DNA of 64,000 bases from BCD1 sp965230565. Its GTDB lineage: Bacteria > Bacteroidota > Bacteroidia > Chitinophagales > Saprospiraceae. The stretch covers positions 124,001 to 188,000 of the forward strand of contig CBDDLH010000014.1 in NCBI GenBank assembly GCA_965230565.1. The letters are read 5' to 3'. The notes under the pieces were generated by a model. It saw nothing but the letters and a program-made list of their open reading frames with translations. It searched no databases and had not been told where the DNA came from. The translations under genes and the position numbers were made by a program. This document shows, one piece after another, positions 37,822 through 46,369 of this stretch; the stretch's first letter is position 1; each line of letters starts with the position of its first letter.

Positions 37822-38724
37822 ATGAAAAATCTTGCATTTCTTTGCCTGATAATCATTTGTTTATCTCCTTCTCTTCATAGCCAGTCCCTTTTACAGGAAA
37901 CTTTTGCTCCTTTATTAAATAAAACCTGGAAAGCCGAAGCTGTCTGGGGAAATGGCGGCAAATTCAAGCAGGAAGTCACCTTCGAAACGGCACTGGATGG
38001 AAAGATCATTCTTGCCAAATCCAAAGGTTATACCAATCAGGAACAAACAGCTTACGGCTGGAGAAACTTTGGCATTCGCAAATTTGATACGGCCGGGGAA
38101 AGCATACGCTTTTGGGAATTCGATGTATTTGGCGGACTCACGGAAGGAGAGGTTATGCCTAAAGGCAAGGACCTTTTTTACCAATATAATTACGGAGGTA
38201 CAGAGCTAACCGATTGCTGGCAGTATGTGAATGATTCCACTTATAATTTTATCGTTGGAGTTTATGAAAATGAGGAGTGGAAACAAACCTATCTCGAAAC
38301 GATCTTCCGGGCAAAGAATGTGCTTCCGGGATTACCCGATGTACAAAAATTACTCACCGGCCGATGGTCTTCCAAAGCCTGGGACGGAGTGTTAAATGAA
38401 ACCTGGAGTACAGGTGCTGACGGGCATATCAGGCAGACTTCGAGATATATCGAAAACGGGAAAGTATTGTATGAAGCCTCTTCCAAAATGGAAACCGTTG
38501 GAGCGGATTTTATTCTTTTCACAGTGATCAAAGGTAATAACCCAAAGATCTTTAAGATGGTTGAATATGGGGAGAATGAGGTCAAATTTGAAAATACAGA
38601 TTATAAAAATCCAAGTGTGGTGATTTATAAATTCGTTTCCGCAAACGAATACCACCGAACGATTATCGGTGTCGAAAATGATGCTCCGACCACTTATACT
38701 TTTGAATTTAAAAGAGAGGAGTAA
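37822..38724 (+). CDS. Secreted protein of unknown function with internal duplication
   Basis: 300 residues with a signal peptide (ends LHSQ). Two similar halves can be seen: LLNKTWKAEAVWGNGGKFKQ (about 32-51) and LLTGRWSSKAWDGVLNETWS (about 179-198), each followed by a lipocalin-like run of short beta-strands (LDGKIILAKSKGY versus ADGHIRQTSRYI). I do not recognise a named family; a duplicated DUF1579/lipocalin-like beta-barrel is a reasonable guess. No enzymatic motif is visible. It lies alone between the terminator at 37769 and a structured intergenic region. Confidence 0.75.
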   Translation: MKNLAFLCLIIICLSPSLHSQSLLQETFAPLLNKTWKAEAVWGNGGKFKQEVTFETALDGKIILAKSKGYTNQEQTAYGWRNFGIRKFDTAGESIRFWEFDVFGGLTEGEVMPKGKDLFYQYNYGGTELTDCWQYVNDSTYNFIVGVYENEEWKQTYLETIFRAKNVLPGLPDVQKLLTGRWSSKAWDGVLNETWSTGADGHIRQTSRYIENGKVLYEASSKMETVGADFILFTVIKGNNPKIFKMVEYGENEVKFENTDYKNPSVVIYKFVSANEYHRTIIGVENDAPTTYTFEFKREE

Positions 38725-38786
38725 GTAGGTTTTAGGGTTGTTTTTCAAGGATTATTCCCTTAAATTAAGGACAATAAGCCGGGAAA

Positions 38787-38867
38787 AAACCTCCGGGGTT
38801 TTGTTGGAGGGAACTCCTGAATAGTAAATAGGTTTCCCGTAATCCGGAATTTAATTCCCGGAGGTTT
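38787..38867 (+). ncRNA. Candidate structured RNA or leader (closed by an 11-bp stem)
   Basis: AAACCTCCGGG (38787-38797) pairs perfectly with CCCGGAGGTTT (38857-38867). Inside are GGAG-GGAA-CTCC (38806-38817), a tetraloop hairpin, and TTCC/GGAA (38834-38837 with 38846-38849). The result resembles a three-way junction 37 bp ahead of the gene at 38905. It matches no riboswitch I know. It could instead be a dispersed repeat. Covariation data are needed to decide. Confidence 0.35.
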
Positions 38868-38904
38868 CTTACCCGGAAAAGTTTGTTCATCTAAACACAA
38901 AAAA

Positions 38905-39315
38905 ATGATCCGATTGCTCCAAAAGCCTTACAATTATCTATGGGGTATCGTGCCCTTTGTAATGGCCCTGGCGCTTTATCTGAATCTGGATAGTGCGCTC
39001 GATTTTCAACTCTCTGAAAGTTATTATGTCATTTCAACCTTCCATCTGGGGGTGATTTTTTCCTTCTATCTGGTCTTCGCCGGATTGATGTACTTTTTAT
39101 TCCGAAAGGTGAAGCTCTCCAATTGGATGACCATCGTACATGTGGTACTCTCCATGGCAATGCCCATGGCCGTATTACTGATCTGCGAACCGATTACTAA
39201 AAGTGAAACCACCAATCTAACCGCTAATTTGCTGGTTATTTTTACTTTTGTCTGGATTCTGGCCCAGGTGCTCTTTTTGATCAATCTTGTACGCGGGGCT
39301 ATTTTGAAGGAATAA
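38905..39315 (+). CDS. Small four-helix membrane protein of unknown function
   Basis: 136 residues with about four hydrophobic helices (for example IVPFVMALALYL, LGVIFSFYLVFAGLMYFLF, VVLSMAMPMAVLLI, LLVIFTFVWILAQVLFLINL). The last two-thirds slightly resembles haem-copper-oxidase or cytochrome-like subunits, but no ligand residues are evident. No family is recognised. It stands alone after the structured region at 38787. Confidence 0.7.
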   Translation: MIRLLQKPYNYLWGIVPFVMALALYLNLDSALDFQLSESYYVISTFHLGVIFSFYLVFAGLMYFLFRKVKLSNWMTIVHVVLSMAMPMAVLLICEPITKSETTNLTANLLVIFTFVWILAQVLFLINLVRGAILKE

Positions 39316-40193
39316 GGTTTGATTTAGAGGTTAAATTCCTGAATACTGAATCATTTTGAACAATTGAAAATTTGAGCTTTTGTTAACGTTGTTAGGTTGT
39401 TCGAAAGGTCGATGGTTTGTTTTAACAACGCTTCAAGCCGGCTGGGCTCTTCCTTTTTGCATTGCCAAAAAAGGAAGCAAAAACGCTAGACGGCCCAATG
39501 TGGCTTTTGCTTTTTTTGATGTGGTCAAATGAAGCTTAAGCGCATTTAGTAGGATGTACATTCAACCAAAATTGCTGCTTCTTTATAGTGCTGGAATGGA
39601 TGAGACGATGAAAAGATTTTTGTGGTTTTAGTATTGGAATGAGGTATTTGGTTTCACTTTCGGTAGCCCTATTAGCCGCGGACACAATTTTGGAGGGGTG
39701 AGCCACCGTGGCTCGTCGGAGAATTTTTGATTTCATAGGAAAGATTTGATTTAGGATTGAAAATACACAGCGGCTTTTAGAGATAAAAAGCGTCAACGGC
39801 TTCGAGGAACGACTTAAAGACTCGATGTTTCGTTTCCCCATGAAATTTTATCAACGAAATAATCTCAAGAAACTAATTAAGTGTCGTTAATCGGGGAAGT
39901 AGGTTTTTATCAAACGAAAATGTTTTAGAAAACCCCCACTTTTCCTATCCACAAAAGCCAGATGAAGTCTTGCCGCCTTGTATTTTCAGGCTTTTTTGTA
40001 TACTTTTTTAGCCGGAAAAAAGTATATGCCACGCCGGCATTAGGCGCAGTAAAGAGGAAGAACAAACTGATTCATTTAACCGAAAATGAATCCATTAACT
40101 ACAGGTTCTATTTTCTAAACCTACAACAAATAGGATAAAGATTCCTAGTAAAAATGGCCAAAGTCAAATAAAACAATCACTCAACAAATTAAA
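39316..40193. other. Gene-free interval rich in relic repeats
   Basis: Nearly 880 bp without a convincing gene. It contains an inverted repeat CTTCCTTTTT...AAAAAAGGAAG near 39448-39480, a short hairpin GAGCCA-CCG-TGGCTC near 39700, and a segment GCCGGAAAAAAGTATATGCC near 40010. These resemble eroded dispersed repeats seen between Saprospiria genes. An open frame on the minus strand (39536-39841) looks like noise: no domain, no start context and low-complexity. Confidence 0.5.
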
Positions 40194-40895
40194 ATGCCAA
40201 ACAAACTAAAAGCCATCATCTTCGACGTTGACGGCACACTCGCTGACACAGAAAAATACGCTCATTTCCCGGCCTGTAATGATGCCATTGCATCAATCGG
40301 ATTGCCTTTTCAATGGGATTGGGAGGGGTATATCCAACTGTTCCATACCGTAGGAGGCAATGCCAGCCGTCTAAGATTATACCTGGGAAAGCTTGGATAT
40401 GCTCCGGAAGAAACGGAGGATTATGTTAAGAAATTCACTCCGGTTAAGCAGAAGTTTTATATAGAACGATACCTCCCACAGGTAGCTCTTCGGGAGGGGG
40501 TGAAAGATATCATGCAGCAGGCTGTTGACAAAGATTTGAAACTGGCCATTGTGTCCACTTCCCACGAATCCCAGATAAAGGCATTACTAAAGGCTCAGTT
40601 CACGGAATTTTTGCCTCACATTTCCTTTGTATTTGGAAAAGAATCAGGAAGGAAAACGGAGAATGATGGATTCCTTCACAAAAAATGCCTGGCATCTCTT
40701 GAACTTCCACCGGAGGAGGTTCTCATGATCGAAGATGCTCAGGATGGCCTCGAAGCGGCTGTATGTGCCGGAATACCGACAGCTGTTTTTTACAATGAAT
40801 ATACTTATGGCTCCAATTTTGCCGGGGCAAGATTGGTAGCGCCGAGTATTAGTCATTTTGATCTGGCAGGGCTGGAAAGGATTTGTATGGGGTGA
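40194..40895 (+). CDS. HAD-superfamily phosphatase, CbbY/beta-phosphoglucomutase-like
   Basis: 233 residues. Motif I is IIFDVDGTLADTE (nucleophile Asp12? with DxD), motif II IVSTS, and motif IV LMIEDAQDGLEAAVCAGI. The helical cap lies between residues about 20 and 90. Members dephosphorylate small sugar phosphates such as phosphoglycolate or xylulose-bisphosphate, or isomerise glucose-1-phosphate. The CbbY-like cap suggests a sugar-phosphate phosphatase; the substrate is unknown. It is convergent with the small membrane protein at 40944. Confidence 0.88.
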   Translation: MPNKLKAIIFDVDGTLADTEKYAHFPACNDAIASIGLPFQWDWEGYIQLFHTVGGNASRLRLYLGKLGYAPEETEDYVKKFTPVKQKFYIERYLPQVALREGVKDIMQQAVDKDLKLAIVSTSHESQIKALLKAQFTEFLPHISFVFGKESGRKTENDGFLHKKCLASLELPPEEVLMIEDAQDGLEAAVCAGIPTAVFYNEYTYGSNFAGARLVAPSISHFDLAGLERICMG

Positions 40896-40922
40896 GTTGG
40901 TAGCGGGTTGCTTACAGGGCTG

Positions 40923-40936
40923 CAGACTAAAGTCTG
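40923..40936. repeat. Short palindrome CAGACT-AA-AGTCTG
   Basis: Perfect 6-bp arms around AA in the 48-bp gap between convergent genes. It shares the layout 'CT-AA-AG' with four palindromes at 63774-63942. Confidence 0.55.
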
Positions 40937-40943
40937 AGCTACG

Positions 40944-41321
40944 TTATACATCCGATCCCAATATCATGCCCGTCACCATCGGGATCAGCCAGATGATCCA
41001 CACCACAAAACTGAATTTGTGGAACTGGATTTTCCTTTCCTCATTATCTCCCGCGATCACCATGGTTGCCCAGATGGCATGGAACAACATCAGCAGAATG
41101 GCCGTTAGCCCTGTCAGCCCGTGAAAGTTGAACTGGGTGAGGGAGCCCACCATTTTTCCCATAGCGCCAGTGCCGATGGTATCACAAAGGAACCCCAGCC
41201 AGAACACAACAACGTGCCAGACCTTGAGCCGTTTTGAAATTTTTTCCGCCCAAACCCCTAAGGTGTAAAAAATGCAGGCAGCGAAGATGAAGATGATGGC
41301 GATGAGTAGGATTGGGTCCAT
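40944..41321 (-). CDS. Small multi-span membrane protein (HsmA / TIGR03987 family)
   Basis: 125 residues with four hydrophobic helices: LLIAIIFIFAACIFYTLGVW, HVVVFWLGFLCDTIGTGAM, GLTGLTAILLMLFHAIWATM and FVVWIIWLIPMVTGMILG. The pattern LGFLCDTIGT and FHAIWATMV fits the uncharacterised TIGR03987/HsmA family, from memory. Its ATG abuts the stop codon of the STAND gene (TAA-ATG with no gap), so the two are translationally coupled. That raises the possibility that it works with the STAND protein, perhaps as a membrane partner, but the family is widespread and may be unrelated to conflict. Confidence 0.72.
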   Translation of the reverse strand: MDPILLIAIIFIFAACIFYTLGVWAEKISKRLKVWHVVVFWLGFLCDTIGTGAMGKMVGSLTQFNFHGLTGLTAILLMLFHAIWATMVIAGDNEERKIQFHKFSFVVWIIWLIPMVTGMILGSDV

Positions 41322-44300
41322 TTATAGTTCTTTAAGTTCATTTTGAATAAACTCCAGATTGCTTTTAAATTCCGCATACATGGGTGCTTCTTCCGTCAAG
41401 GCTTTCCATAATTGTTCCGCTTTTTTATAATGATTTTTACATTCTTCCATTTTCTTCATGGACTGAAAGCAGTCTCCCAATTTGTAATACGAAATGGCCA
41501 ATCCGTTTTTAAAAGAGACATTTTGAGGATATGCTTCATAGAGTTCCTCAAACAAAACCGTTTCGTCATTAAAGAACTGCAAAGCCTTGTCCAAATTACC
41601 CAAAGCGGAGTGTGTTGAGCCGAGTTTTTCATACGAAATGGCCAATCCGTTTTTAAAAGAGACATTTTGAGGATATGCTTCATAGAGTTCTTTGGTCAGC
41701 GCCATATCCTTTTCGTAGAACTGCAAAGCCTTGTCCAAATTACCCAAAGCGGAGTGTGTTGAGCCGAGTTTTTCATACGAAATGGCCAATCCGTTTTTAA
41801 AAGAGACATTTTGAGGATATGCTTCATAGAGTTCTTTGGTCAGCGCCATATCCTTTTCGTAGAACTGCAAAGCCTTGTCCAAATTACCCAAAGCGGAGTG
41901 TGTTGAGCCGAGTTTAGAATACGAAATGGCCAATCCGTTTTTAAAAGAGACATTTTGAGGATATGCTTCATAGAGTTCTTTGGTCAGCGCCATATCCTTT
42001 TCGTAGAACTGCAAAGCCTTGTCCAAATTACCCAAAGCGGAGTGTGTTGAGCCGAGTTTAGAATACGAAATGGCCAATCCGTTTTTAAAAGAGACATTTT
42101 GAGGATATGCTTCATAGAGTTCTTTTCCTAATCGAGAACGTTCCTGGTAGAACTGCAAAGCCTTGTCCAAATTACCCAAAGCGGAGTGTGTTGAGCCGAG
42201 TTTAGAATACGAAATGGCCAATCCGTTTTTAAAAGAGACATTTTGAGGATATGCTTCATAGAGTTCCTCAAACAAAACCGTTTCGTCATTAAAGAACTGC
42301 AAAGCCTTGTCCAAATTACCCAAAGCGGAGTGTGTCTCCCCGAGTTTAGAATACGAAATGGCCAATCCGTTTTTAAAAGAGACATTTTGAGGATATGCTT
42401 CATAGAGTTCTTTTCCTAATCGAGAACGTTCCTGGTAGAACTGCAAAGCCTTGTCCAAATTACCCAAAGCGGAGTGTGTCTCCCCGAGTTTAGAATACGA
42501 AATGGCCAATCCGTTTTTAAAAGAGACATTTTGAGGATATGCTTCATAGAGTTCTTTGGTCAGCGCCATATCCTTTTCGTAGAACTGCAAAGCCTTGTCC
42601 AAATTACCCAAAGCGGAGTGTGTCTCCCCGAGTTTAGAATACGAAATGGCCAATCCGTTTTTAAAAGAGACATTTTGAGGATATGCTTCATAGAGTTCTT
42701 TTCCTAATCGAGAACGTTCCTGGTAGAACTGCAAAGCCTTGTCCAAATTACCCAAAGCGGAGTGTGTCTCCCCGAGTTTAGAATACGAAATGGCCAATCC
42801 GTTTTTAAAAGAGACATTTTGAGGATATGCTTCATAGAGTTCCTCAAACAAAACCGTTTCGTCATTAAAGAACTGCAAAGCCTTGTCCAAATTACCCAAA
42901 GCGGAGTGTGTCTCCCCGAGTTTAGAATACGAAATGGCCAATCCGTTTTTAAAAGAGACATTTTGAGGATATGCTTCATAGAGTTCCTCAAACAAAACCG
43001 TTTCGTCATTAAAGAACTGCAAAGCCTTGTCCAAATTACCCAAAGCGGAGTGTGTTGAGCCGAGTTTTTCATACGAAATGGCCAATCCGTTTTTAAAAGA
43101 GACATTTTGAGGATATGCTTCATAGAGTTCCTCAAACAAAACCGTTTCGTCATTAAAGAACTGCAAAGCCTTGTCCAAATTACCCAAAGCGGAGTGTGTT
43201 GAGCCGAGTTTTTCATACGAAATGGCCAATCCGTTTTTAAAAGAGACATTTTGAGGATATGCTTCATAGAGTTCTTTGGTCAGCGCCATATCCTTTTCGT
43301 AGAACTGCAAAGCCTTGTCCAAATTACCCAAAGCGGAGTGTGTTGAGCCGAGTTTAGAATACGAAATGGCCAATCCGTTTTTAAAATATGAGCTATCCGG
43401 ATCTTTTTCAATAAGGCCTGATTGTAGCTGTCTCATTTTTTCGAATAGATAATACGCCGAAATAATATCCCCAGTATCTGTATGAAAAATCCCGATATTT
43501 TGACACAAGGTAGCCAGGTCATCGTCAATTATTTGTAGGACATTTACTACCGATTCACCAAGCCGGGTATAAAAGGTGGAGTGAAAATAATTATCAAAAT
43601 GAAGCTTGTCGCTGTCAAGTTGATTGTTCAATGACCTGACCATTGGCAAACAATCCTGCTCCCAATCACTTTTCTTCCTTTTAGTCACTGCCTGTACCAC
43701 CGGGCTGCATTTAAAGGTATTGTCTTCCTCGTTATATTCAATCCATCCTTTTTGAGCCAGGGAGAGTAAATGGATATCAGGTTGTTCCGTTATTTCTACC
43801 GTGAGTATTTCGAGCGTTTCGAATTCGAGTGCTTCGGCGGGCAGGGCTGCAAAAATGGACAGTAATGTAGCTTCTTCTTCGGGCAAATCAGAAAGATCAT
43901 ACATCGCCGCAATGATATCTTCCGGTGTTTCCTTGCGCATTTGCCCGCGACTTTGGTAATCGGTTCGTACCGCTCCGGATTGGGATAATTCCAATATGCC
44001 CTTTTGCTGCAAATCATGGAGCAAATCTTCCAGACTGTATCGCTTTTTCAGGCGGTTGTTGAAGTTGGTGAGGTTTTTGGCAAGCAGTTCCAGTACCAGA
44101 GTGTTGTTGTTCACCGCCTCACGGATTTCCAGGAAAAGGGGTTCTTCTTCCGGAGTGAGAAGTGGGTAATATTGTTTAAAAAGTTGTAGGGCTTCCTTTT
44201 TGGGCAAACCATGGATAGGGTAGGTGTGGGCCTTTTCAAATTGAGTGATGCGGGAGGTCAGCATGAGGTGAAAGTTGGCGCATTGTCGTAAGCGCTGATA

Positions 44301-45062
44301 ATTGGCTTCCAGATCCTCGGTATCATTGGCGTTGTCGATGATGAGCAGGTTGGGGCCTTCAAGCTCTGCCATGGCTCTAAAGAGGGATTCCAGGCGCTCA
44401 TTTTCCGGCATGGTGGGCGGGAATTCAACCTGCATAGGTTTGGCCAGTCGAAGTAATGCTTCTGCGATGCCTGTTTCCACATACAAAAAGGCGAGATGGT
44501 TATAGGCGGCTTCAAACTGGTGATAATATTTCGAAGCCAGGGTTGTTTTGCCTATACCTCCGTTCCCGTTGACCAATATCAGCATTTCCTCCCCGGAGAA
44601 TAATTGTTCGTGAATATCGGATAAGTGGCCTTTCCTGCCCAGGAATTTTTCCGGAAGGAAAGGAGGGGTGGTAAGGTTTTTAGGGATGGATTTATCAGCG
44701 TAGTTGTGAATGATTTGCTGATCACCTATGTGCACATTACCACCGGCATCAATATTTCCTTTTGAAATATTTTTACTATTTATGATCGCGTCAACATTGT
44801 GCAATTCCTGAAGTACCTGAGGAGACCTGGCTTGTTCTTCAATGGCTTGTAGTAAAGCTTCCAGCGTAGATTTTGGAATGTCGGCTTCATTGGTCTCGTT
44901 CATGACCTGCTTCAAAACACCCGCATGTCGGGCTGAACCTTCCAGGGCTTTGTTGAGCAGGGGGCTGTTGTTGAGTATAGTCCGCAAATCTCCAAGGGCC
45001 TCGCGGAGGGAGTCCTGTTCCATTTTTTGCCGGATGGCTGGCAGGAGCGGGGTATGCTTCAT
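41322..45062 (-). CDS. STAND NTPase with EAD-like N-terminus and near-identical TPR array
   Basis: 1246 residues from ATG 45062 (MKHTPLLPAIR); an upstream in-frame Met at 45131 lacks support. Residues about 18-85 resemble an effector-associated domain (LREALGDLRTILNNSPLLN, then SARHAGVL). A linker with GNIDAGGNVHIGD follows (102-114). The NB-ARC/STAND domain has Walker A GNGGIGKTT (166-174), Walker B LLIIDNA (239-245), sensor LMLTSR (266-271) and a GLPKKEAL motif. Residues 560-1183 are 13 TPR-like units of 48 residues, near-identical at DNA level, and 1184-1246 is a degenerate cap. STAND proteins oligomerise when the repeat region binds a trigger; many defend against phage or mediate self/non-self conflict. 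No enzymatic effector is fused. Expression is probably coupled to the membrane protein at 40944. Confidence 0.9.
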   Translation of the reverse strand: MKHTPLLPAIRQKMEQDSLREALGDLRTILNNSPLLNKALEGSARHAGVLKQVMNETNEADIPKSTLEALLQAIEEQARSPQVLQELHNVDAIINSKNISKGNIDAGGNVHIGDQQIIHNYADKSIPKNLTTPPFLPEKFLGRKGHLSDIHEQLFSGEEMLILVNGNGGIGKTTLASKYYHQFEAAYNHLAFLYVETGIAEALLRLAKPMQVEFPPTMPENERLESLFRAMAELEGPNLLIIDNANDTEDLEANYQRLRQCANFHLMLTSRITQFEKAHTYPIHGLPKKEALQLFKQYYPLLTPEEEPLFLEIREAVNNNTLVLELLAKNLTNFNNRLKKRYSLEDLLHDLQQKGILELSQSGAVRTDYQSRGQMRKETPEDIIAAMYDLSDLPEEEATLLSIFAALPAEALEFETLEILTVEITEQPDIHLLSLAQKGWIEYNEEDNTFKCSPVVQAVTKRKKSDWEQDCLPMVRSLNNQLDSDKLHFDNYFHSTFYTRLGESVVNVLQIIDDDLATLCQNIGIFHTDTGDIISAYYLFEKMRQLQSGLIEKDPDSSYFKNGLAISYSKLGSTHSALGNLDKALQFYEKDMALTKELYEAYPQNVSFKNGLAISYEKLGSTHSALGNLDKALQFFNDETVLFEELYEAYPQNVSFKNGLAISYEKLGSTHSALGNLDKALQFFNDETVLFEELYEAYPQNVSFKNGLAISYSKLGETHSALGNLDKALQFFNDETVLFEELYEAYPQNVSFKNGLAISYSKLGETHSALGNLDKALQFYQERSRLGKELYEAYPQNVSFKNGLAISYSKLGETHSALGNLDKALQFYEKDMALTKELYEAYPQNVSFKNGLAISYSKLGETHSALGNLDKALQFYQERSRLGKELYEAYPQNVSFKNGLAISYSKLGETHSALGNLDKALQFFNDETVLFEELYEAYPQNVSFKNGLAISYSKLGSTHSALGNLDKALQFYQERSRLGKELYEAYPQNVSFKNGLAISYSKLGSTHSALGNLDKALQFYEKDMALTKELYEAYPQNVSFKNGLAISYSKLGSTHSALGNLDKALQFYEKDMALTKELYEAYPQNVSFKNGLAISYEKLGSTHSALGNLDKALQFYEKDMALTKELYEAYPQNVSFKNGLAISYEKLGSTHSALGNLDKALQFFNDETVLFEELYEAYPQNVSFKNGLAISYYKLGDCFQSMKKMEECKNHYKKAEQLWKALTEEAPMYAEFKSNLEFIQNELKEL
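41514..43385 (-). repeat. Thirteen tandem 144-bp TPR units with cassette-like variation
   Basis: Each unit is exactly 144 bp, so copy changes stay in frame. The bases appear identical at all positions except three places: residue 10 (Ser/Glu before KLG), residue 14 (Ser/Glu after LG), and a 10-residue block that is YEKDMALTKE, FNDETVLFEE or YQERSRLGKE. N- to C-terminal order of (first site, second site, block by first or marker letter K, F or Q): SSK, ESF, ESF, SEF, SEQ, SEK, SEQ, SEF, SSQ, SSK, SSK, ESK, ESF. The pair E-E never occurs. A 14th, diverged unit closes the array. Confidence 0.95.
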
Positions 45063-45218
45063 TATTGTGTAATTGGGTTTTAGAATTACCTTTGTTAGAT
45101 ACGAATGGTTAAAATACAAAAAACATTGCAATCAACCAACGCACAATATCCGTATTGATCTCTCATATTCGTAATATCCTTGTTCCATCCCTAACCGCCT
45201 GAAAAAATTAACTTTGTC

Positions 45219-46358
45219 ATGAAAAAGATCTTCAGTATCACTTTTTTGTTATTGCTAATATTCTCATCCCTACCATCCTCCGCTCAAAACCTGCGCCTCC
45301 GTGATCACGGCATCGAAACAGGCGTTTTAAAACCCGGAAAATTCAATGCAATTACCGATGTGGAAGGAGTTAGCGTGGGACACACTACATTGATTGTTGG
45401 TGACAGCATTCGTACCGGAGTAACCGCCATCTTGCCACATGCGGGCAACATCTTTCAAAACAAAGTGCCGGCGGCCATTTATATCGGAAATGGTTTTGGA
45501 AAACTGGCCGGGTACAGCCAGGTCGAGGAACTTGGGAACATCGAAACACCTGTGATCCTGACCAATACATTGAGTGTTCCTGTGGCATCGGATGCTTTGA
45601 TTACCTATACGCTTGGCTTGCCGGGGAATGAGAATGTTCGGTCGGTAAATGCCGTGGTCGGGGAAACAAATGACGGATGGCTGAATGACATCCGCGGGAG
45701 ACATATTCGCCCGGAACATGTGATCAATGCTATTCAAAACGCCGGGTCCGGTCCTGTTAAGGAGGGAAATGTAGGTGCCGGGACAGGAACTACTTGCTTT
45801 AGGTTTAAAGGAGGCATAGGGACTGCTTCACGAATTTTGCCTGAGGCGGCGGGAGGTTATACGGTGGGAGTTTTGGTCCAATCCAATTTTGGTGGTGTAT
45901 TGGAAATCAACGGTGCACCGGTAGGCAAGGAGATGAACAACTATTCGGGAAGTTTTCGCTACGAAGGCGACGGTTCGTGCATGATGGTGGTTATTACGGA
46001 CGCTCCATTGGATTCCAGGAATCTGGAACGATTGGCTAAAAGAGCCATGTTGGGACTGGCTAAAACGGGTGGAATTGCTTCCAATGGCAGCGGTGATTAT
46101 GTTATCGCCATGTCCACGGCACCAGAAAACCTTGTACCGTATACCAGTGAATCGCTGATACTGGAACATGTTTATTTGAGAAATGACGGGATGACACCTT
46201 TATTTCTGGCTACCATCGAAGCCACGGAAGAGGCCATTCTGAATTCACTGTTTGCTGCAGAAACCATGACAGGAAGAGATGGGCATACGGTGCCAGCGCT
46301 GCCTTTGGACCAGGTCCTGGAATTGATGAAGCAGTATAATAAGATCAAAAAAAAGTAA
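45219..46358 (+). CDS. Secreted P1-family peptidase (DmpA / L-aminopeptidase-D-esterase type)
   Basis: 379 residues with signal peptide (ends PSSAQ). Motifs of the DmpA/P1 family: NAITDVEGVSVGHTTL at the N-terminus, GNVGAGTGTTCFRFKGGIGT, and EGDGSCMMVVITDAPLD, where the Gly-Ser bond (Ser253 as the new N-terminal nucleophile) is the self-processing site. It then reads LAKRAMLGLAKTGG, also typical. Such enzymes release N-terminal amino acids, including beta- or D-residues, from small peptides. Periplasmic. The GNAT gene starts 11 bp after its stop, so the two are probably one operon. Confidence 0.9.
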   Translation: MKKIFSITFLLLLIFSSLPSSAQNLRLRDHGIETGVLKPGKFNAITDVEGVSVGHTTLIVGDSIRTGVTAILPHAGNIFQNKVPAAIYIGNGFGKLAGYSQVEELGNIETPVILTNTLSVPVASDALITYTLGLPGNENVRSVNAVVGETNDGWLNDIRGRHIRPEHVINAIQNAGSGPVKEGNVGAGTGTTCFRFKGGIGTASRILPEAAGGYTVGVLVQSNFGGVLEINGAPVGKEMNNYSGSFRYEGDGSCMMVVITDAPLDSRNLERLAKRAMLGLAKTGGIASNGSGDYVIAMSTAPENLVPYTSESLILEHVYLRNDGMTPLFLATIEATEEAILNSLFAAETMTGRDGHTVPALPLDQVLELMKQYNKIKKK

Positions 46359-46369
46359 AGTTTAAAACC

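Noticed and set aside
39536..39841. Minus-strand gene of 101 codons
   Set aside because: Low complexity, no start context, no domain.
41456..43267. Long open frames on both strands within the 144-bp repeats
   Set aside because: They arise because a 144-bp repeat keeps every frame in step; they lack domains and repeat the same nonsense peptide.
41514..43385. CRISPR-like array
   Set aside because: Units are 144 bp, coding, and have no short spacers; this is a TPR array.
45209..45216. TAACTTTG box before the P1 peptidase
   Set aside because: It ends 2 bases before the ATG, so transcription would start inside the coding region whose signal peptide is clear.
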